Source of the DNA: Burkholderia sp. BCC1644
Lineage (GTDB): Bacteria > Pseudomonadota > Gammaproteobacteria > Burkholderiales > Burkholderiaceae
Assembly: GCF_902833225.1 (NCBI RefSeq)
Contig: NZ_CADFEI010000027.1
Location: 1-64,000, forward strand
DNA: 64,000 nt
Reading direction: 5' to 3'
The first letter of the stretch is position 1, and each line of letters starts with the position of its first letter. Shown here piece by piece: positions 60,123 to 64,000 of the stretch. A program made the position numbers and the translations under genes. Under the pieces are notes generated by a model. The model was not told where the DNA came from, did no database searches, and saw only the letters and a program-made list of their open reading frames with translations.

Positions 60123-61822
60123 ATCGCGAGCCGGTCAATGGCAAACACTGGCGCACCATTGGAATGGCCCTGTTCTCGGGCCATTTCTTGGTGCGCCCCT
60201 CCGCACATTCCAACGAGAGTTTTCTAGGCTATCGCTTACGCGTCGCATTCGCGAACGGTCTTTCCAGACCTAGTTGGCTCACCTACTCCGGGCCAGACCT
60301 ACCGAAGACTCACGGCGTTGCGCGCTGGTGCCCCTACTGCCTCGCAACATCTGATAGCTACTGGCGTGATGATTGGTACGCGGGGAACACCGGATGCTTC
60401 GTTCACAAATGCTGGCTCACTTCGCAATGCGCGATGTGCAGACGAACGTTGCGCTGGAAACACGTTCGCTTCGAGACTTGTAGTTGCGGCGCATCGCTCC
60501 AAAGCGCGGAGGTTGAAGCATTTTCGGATGATGTCCTGCAGTTGCTGAACGACCAGTTCGAGACCGGGGCTGGTCTGCTATCTGCTTCCGATCGTTGGGG
60601 CCTCGCCCGCTTTCTTGGGGCATTGTCAATGTTCGGACTAGACGGCAAACCGTTGAAGAAGTCCTCGCGGCAATCACAGAATATCGAGCGAATCGTCGTG
60701 ACGGCTGGTGCGCCATTGATGGGCGATCGTTGTGATTGCTTCGAACTGCTGAGTCGCCTCCGCGCTCCTCGAACCGAGGGACAGAACGTCCCGCTACTAT
60801 CAGAAGCGTTCCCGCAGTTGCTCGTCATGTTGCGCAAGCATTTGAACGGCGCTCAGCGTCGCTGGATGCTCGACCTATTAGACCAATACGTAGGGCATAC
60901 GTCAGGCAATGAGCCTATGGTCGCGTGGAGACGAAGAATTGTTAAGGCTGCGGCAGACACTGATCAGCACGGTCGTCGGCCAATCGGGAGCCGAACGATT
61001 GCCAATATGCTCGCCCAGACAGGCGAAGTGGTGCCGATTCGACGAACTCGGACAGGACGAAAGAAGTTTGTGATCAATGAGACCGATGTTCAGCGTCTCA
61101 TGGAGATCCAGAAGTCGCTCGTCGCGCCGAAGGCTGCTGCCCGCTACATTAAGATGTCGGTCAAACGTGTCGAGGCACTGGCTCAGGCCGGCATAATTGA
61201 CACGAATGGAAAACGGATCAATACGAAGTCACTCGATCGTCTACTCGATAGCATTGTGGCTGCCGGCGGCCAAGGCATTCGGCCCCTTGAAGACCCGATT
61301 AGCATCGCCGAGGCTTTGCGGCTGTATGTCTCTATTGACGCATCCGCCGCGTTCGTCCGTCGACTCACCGACGGCACAGTACACCTTGCTGTCGCGCGTG
61401 ACAAAACGCCGACATTGCGAACAATCTACATCGACAAGGGCGACGCAATTTCGGCCAGTCGAACTCCATCGAAATCGGAAACGTTGATGTCCATCGTTGA
61501 GGCTGCTCAGCGGCTCGGCATCAAACAGGAAGTGATGTACCACCTCGTCAACGCCGGACTCGTTAGGACACGGATCACTAGACGGCGGAATCGCACAATA
61601 CGAGCCGTCAACATAGACGACCTGCGGGACTTCACCGCAACATTTCTACCATTGGCCGTGTTCGCACGGTCAGCCGGAATCTCCGTACGCAATGCCCCAG
61701 ATTGGGCAGTACAGCACGGCATAGAGATCATCACGGGTCCGTCAGTTGATGGCGGGCGACAGTATTGGATCCGCAAACCAGTCGACTGGGACAAACCCGC
61801 CAGCATAGAACCGGATGTGTGA
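60119..61822 (+). CDS. TniQ-family target selector 2 with repeated winged-helix-like units (TnsD-like)
   Basis: In this 567-aa protein an N-terminal TniQ domain has WCPYC...CFVHKCWL and CAMCRRT...CSCGA zinc ligands (residues about 70-125). From about residue 295 it shows several helix-turn-helix-like units: near 299 (NMLAQTGEVVPIR), 335 (APKAAARYIKMSVKRVEAL), 457 (SIVEAAQRLGIKQEVMYHL) and 509 (FLPLAVFARSAGISVRN). Such a reading array resembles TnsD, which binds a fixed site. Overlaps the first tniQ by ATGA. That it targets the gyrB end is a hypothesis. Confidence 0.82.
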   Translation: MNREPVNGKHWRTIGMALFSGHFLVRPSAHSNESFLGYRLRVAFANGLSRPSWLTYSGPDLPKTHGVARWCPYCLATSDSYWRDDWYAGNTGCFVHKCWLTSQCAMCRRTLRWKHVRFETCSCGASLQSAEVEAFSDDVLQLLNDQFETGAGLLSASDRWGLARFLGALSMFGLDGKPLKKSSRQSQNIERIVVTAGAPLMGDRCDCFELLSRLRAPRTEGQNVPLLSEAFPQLLVMLRKHLNGAQRRWMLDLLDQYVGHTSGNEPMVAWRRRIVKAAADTDQHGRRPIGSRTIANMLAQTGEVVPIRRTRTGRKKFVINETDVQRLMEIQKSLVAPKAAARYIKMSVKRVEALAQAGIIDTNGKRINTKSLDRLLDSIVAAGGQGIRPLEDPISIAEALRLYVSIDASAAFVRRLTDGTVHLAVARDKTPTLRTIYIDKGDAISASRTPSKSETLMSIVEAAQRLGIKQEVMYHLVNAGLVRTRITRRRNRTIRAVNIDDLRDFTATFLPLAVFARSAGISVRNAPDWAVQHGIEIITGPSVDGGRQYWIRKPVDWDKPASIEPDV

Positions 61823-61950
61823 CGAACCGCCGTTCAACGACGGTCCGGTCCACGCTACGATGGCACGTGACGACCACCATGCAACTTGTTTGCATGATGC
61901 GGAGGTGTCAGACCTTGATCAACTGAGTGCGCAAAGCAAGCGAGCCAACG

Positions 61951-62394
61951 ATGCGAGTTTACGTCGACACTGAATTCACCGATTTCATCGATTGCGAACT
62001 GATCAGCATTGCATTGGTCGCCGAAGACGGCCGTGAATTTTACGGGGAACGCGACGATTTCGATCGACGCACCTGCAGCCCGTTCGTCCATGAAGCGGTG
62101 TTGCCACAGCTAGGTCAATATCCTGATCGTGTGTTCTCTCGAGAGAACCTTCGGTCGGCACTGCTCGAGTGGCTCCGACCGTTCGAGAGCGGCATCTTCT
62201 GTATGGATTTCCCCGGAGACTGGGATCTTCTTGTAGACACCCTCGATGGTGTACCGAATGGCTGGCAAGGGCTGCTTGTACGTGATCAGGCCGACCAGGT
62301 CCGGTTGGAGTCTTACTACAAGCAATTTGGTGGCCGACACCACGCACTACACGACGCCCGTGCCCTGCGTTACGCGACGCAAGGTGGAACGTAG
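61951..62394 (+). CDS. 3'-5' exoribonuclease-like protein (DEDD fold)
   Basis: This 147-aa protein carries the DEDDh pattern: VYVDTEFTDF (D6, E8), later FPGDWDLLVDTL and the final HHALHDARAL. It resembles the Rv2179c-type bacterial exoribonuclease/oligoribonuclease-like family. The ATG at 61951 directly begins the domain; an upstream ATG at 61927 exists. It follows the tniQ operon by 128 bp, with CATGCAA/TTGCATG dyad in between. Likely cargo of the element; activity is not proved. Confidence 0.75.
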   Translation: MRVYVDTEFTDFIDCELISIALVAEDGREFYGERDDFDRRTCSPFVHEAVLPQLGQYPDRVFSRENLRSALLEWLRPFESGIFCMDFPGDWDLLVDTLDGVPNGWQGLLVRDQADQVRLESYYKQFGGRHHALHDARALRYATQGGT

Positions 62395-62443
62395 TCCACG
62401 CATGCTACCGAACCGTGTTCCGACTGATATCGATTGTGATCGC

Positions 62444-62911
62444 CTAGCATACGAACTCATCGATCCGTTGAAGTACCGCGGGATCGTCTATCCCGCGCGC
62501 TGGATCGCATACGACGAGGCGGGATTGCAGTTCCGGCGTGGACGCAAATTCCTTGGGGGCGTCGTCCAGAATTAAGACATCGGCTAAAGTCAGTCGGCGC
62601 CTTCGCATGTAGTCCATTATCCGTAGCGAGCGGCTCTCGATACGCCGGTTCGTGAGATAAATTTTGGTAGCCGCGCTCAGCTCGCGCAGATACTCATCTT
62701 GCAAGCGTTTGAGGTCGAACATATAGATCCAGGTGCTATGGATTGCGATGTCGACCGCTTTCCCGCTGACCCGTTCGGCAAGCTTAGTCTGCAGTGAACA
62801 AACTCCCTGTCCGACGACCACCGGTCCGTTGGGCCCGTATTCGAGTTCCCCAACAGAATTTGGATGTAGGACTCCATCAATGTCGAGGAATATCGTTGCC
62901 CTTTTGCTCAT
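62444..62911 (-). CDS. HAD-family hydrolase-like protein
   Basis: This 155-aa protein starts MSKRATIFLDIDGVLHPNSV with the HAD motif I DxD (D10, D12), then IHSTWIY (motif II) and LILDDAPKEF (motif IV). It resembles the HAD domain associated with nucleic-acid repair proteins. Convergent with the exoribonuclease-like gene. The substrate, possibly a nucleic-acid or nucleotide end, is inferred from family only. An upstream GTG at 62923 is also in frame. Confidence 0.75.
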   Translation of the reverse strand: MSKRATIFLDIDGVLHPNSVGELEYGPNGPVVVGQGVCSLQTKLAERVSGKAVDIAIHSTWIYMFDLKRLQDEYLRELSAATKIYLTNRRIESRSLRIMDYMRRRRLTLADVLILDDAPKEFASTPELQSRLVVCDPARGIDDPAVLQRIDEFVC

Positions 62912-63320
62912 TGCGGAACTCACCCATAGGGAACAATATGAGCCGCCAGATCAGCAACAGCGCTGGCGGAAGCGTGCTCCTTCCAGCGCTATTCTATGCT
63001 AAGTAATTGCTCTCGTAGGTAGGTAGTTCAACAGCGACAACAACGATGATGATTGTTTAAAAGATTGGTGCGAGCTGTCGGCCGAACATGTTTTCATCGC
63101 ACCTCGACCTTAAGTTTGTCGTCAACGCGCCGTTATGCAATCACCTCGCACGACACAACTCTACGTCACGCCAGACGGCATGATCGACGACTATTGATAA
63201 TCACCCGGAGAAAGGGAACGGCGAGTAGCATTGGTGCGTCAAAGCAAGGGGTTTTTGACGCATCGGGCTTATACGACGGATCCTCACGGCTGCTCTCAGC
63301 ATTCATACGCCACACACCAC
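62912..63320. other. Gene-poor stretch in the island
   Basis: No supported gene. A CCGCCAG/CTGGCGG hairpin lies near 62945-62970. The right side should contain the promoter of the next gene; GGAG at about 63207 is too far from its first start. Confidence 0.4.
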
Positions 63321-63962
63321 ATGCAAAACTTCACGCACCAGCTATCTAGAGTTCGTTCGTACGTCAAGGTTCAATTGTCCCCATTCAATCGCGCTTTTTT
63401 TTGGTCCGCAATCGTGCCAATAGAAGGGTTGAGGGTTGCATTTTGGTGGGCGGCACCGGCTACTGTCGCCGTGTTGTTTATCACGCACTTCAGAAACCAA
63501 CTACCCGCTAGTTATCTGGAGGCCGCTATTTCTGACGGAATAGGGCCACACATATGGAACGTGGTTGGTATGCTCGGCTTAGTACTTTTCGGCCTGGCAG
63601 TACTGTTCCCAAAGATCAAATTTATTGCTACCGGAGCATATCAAGTTTTGATCAATACTTATGGGATGGGCGGTTTGGCCATCGGCCTGCTGATTGGAAA
63701 AATTGGGGCTCAGTTGCCGTCTTCACTGTCAAAAATCGAGTTGTGGAAGGCTTGGCTCGCTGGCACTGGCATCGCTCTACTTATGCTCGAACTGTTCGTG
63801 CTGAATTTTTCACTTTGGTGCCTCGCAAGCTTGATGCGATCACCAAAGGAGGATGACGGATTTCTACGCCGTGTAGCAAGCATCGACCTGCGGCTACGCC
63901 TATTCGCCTTCATCTTGCTGTCTATATTGCCTCCCGTAGTGTTTGTTACTCGTGGACACTAG
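63321..63962 (+). CDS. Multi-pass membrane protein of unknown function
   Basis: This 213-aa protein has about five hydrophobic segments, including VGMLGLVLFGLAVLF, YGMGGLAIGLLIGKIG, TGIALLMLELFVLNFSLWCL and LRLFAFILLSILPPVVF. No family was recognised. The ATG at 63321 is chosen; GTG or TTG starts near 63231 are also in frame. Composition is like the rest of the island. It lies at the window edge, so its context is incomplete. Confidence 0.6.
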   Translation: MQNFTHQLSRVRSYVKVQLSPFNRAFFWSAIVPIEGLRVAFWWAAPATVAVLFITHFRNQLPASYLEAAISDGIGPHIWNVVGMLGLVLFGLAVLFPKIKFIATGAYQVLINTYGMGGLAIGLLIGKIGAQLPSSLSKIELWKAWLAGTGIALLMLELFVLNFSLWCLASLMRSPKEDDGFLRRVASIDLRLRLFAFILLSILPPVVFVTRGH

Positions 63963-64000
63963 ATCTCGGTGCATCCAGCATGATCGCCGCGTCAGCACAG

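Noticed and set aside
54790-61822. CRISPR-associated transposon
   Set aside because: No cas gene or repeat array is visible in the window; two TniQ proteins alone do not show guide-RNA targeting. Elements outside the window cannot be excluded.
62246-62575. Plus-strand frame after the exoribonuclease-like gene
   Set aside because: It is antisense to the HAD gene, whose motifs are clear on the minus strand.

Overview
The window looks like the replication-origin region of chromosome 1 of a Burkholderia (most like the Burkholderia cepacia complex). The reasons are the high G+C with strong third-position GC bias, the order mnmE-(regulator)-yidC-yidD-rnpA-rpmH // dnaA-dnaN-gyrB, and flanking genes of Burkholderia type (phosphonate regulator of the PhnR type, MASE4-GGDEF protein, DUF4148, DUF2795, YaeQ, SpeG). 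Species is inferred from gene content, not from a search.

Region 1 (1-9353) is a 2-aminoethylphosphonate/phosphonoacetate catabolic locus. phnY (partial) and phnA run leftward. phnS-phnT-fused permease-phnW-FAD oxidoreductase run rightward. The GntR/FCD regulator phnR sits at the far end, convergent with the oxidoreductase. Divergent overlapping promoters lie between phnA and phnS, and the phnR promoter carries a similar TTGT-N2-ACA(A/g) site, so one regulator may control all three.

Region 2 (9455-28823) is ordinary core chromosome: a Tat-exported phospholipase C and a divergent LysR regulator, L-lactate permease with a 51-bp hairpin repeat array upstream, gshA, an ada-alkA alkylation-repair operon, a candidate small RNA, VOC protein, yaeQ, speG, several small proteins, a diguanylate cyclase and mnmE. 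An unrecognised membrane-protein gene of lower G+C overlaps the 3' end of mnmE.

Region 3 (28927-37501) is the origin cluster. rpmH-rnpA-yidD-yidC run left and dnaA-dnaN-gyrB run right from a short AT-rich, DnaA-box-containing interval.

Region 4 (37502 to the window end) is a genomic island inserted directly after gyrB, with lower G+C and different codon use. It has three modules. The first is a complete DNA-phosphorothioation restriction-modification system: dptF-dptG-dptH (restriction) convergent with dndB-dndC-dndD-dndE (modification), plus a phosphorothioation-associated methyltransferase gene upstream of dndB and a divergent XRE-type regulator. No dndA is present. The second is a Tn7-like transposition operon tnsA-tnsB-tnsC-tniQ-tniQ with two different TniQ-family target selectors. 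The third is probable cargo: a DEDD-type exoribonuclease-like protein, a HAD-family protein and a membrane protein. The far end of the island is not in the window. Short tandem repeats right after the gyrB stop and TGT/ACA-type inverted repeats before tnsA are candidate element termini. No CRISPR array, rRNA or tRNA gene was seen.
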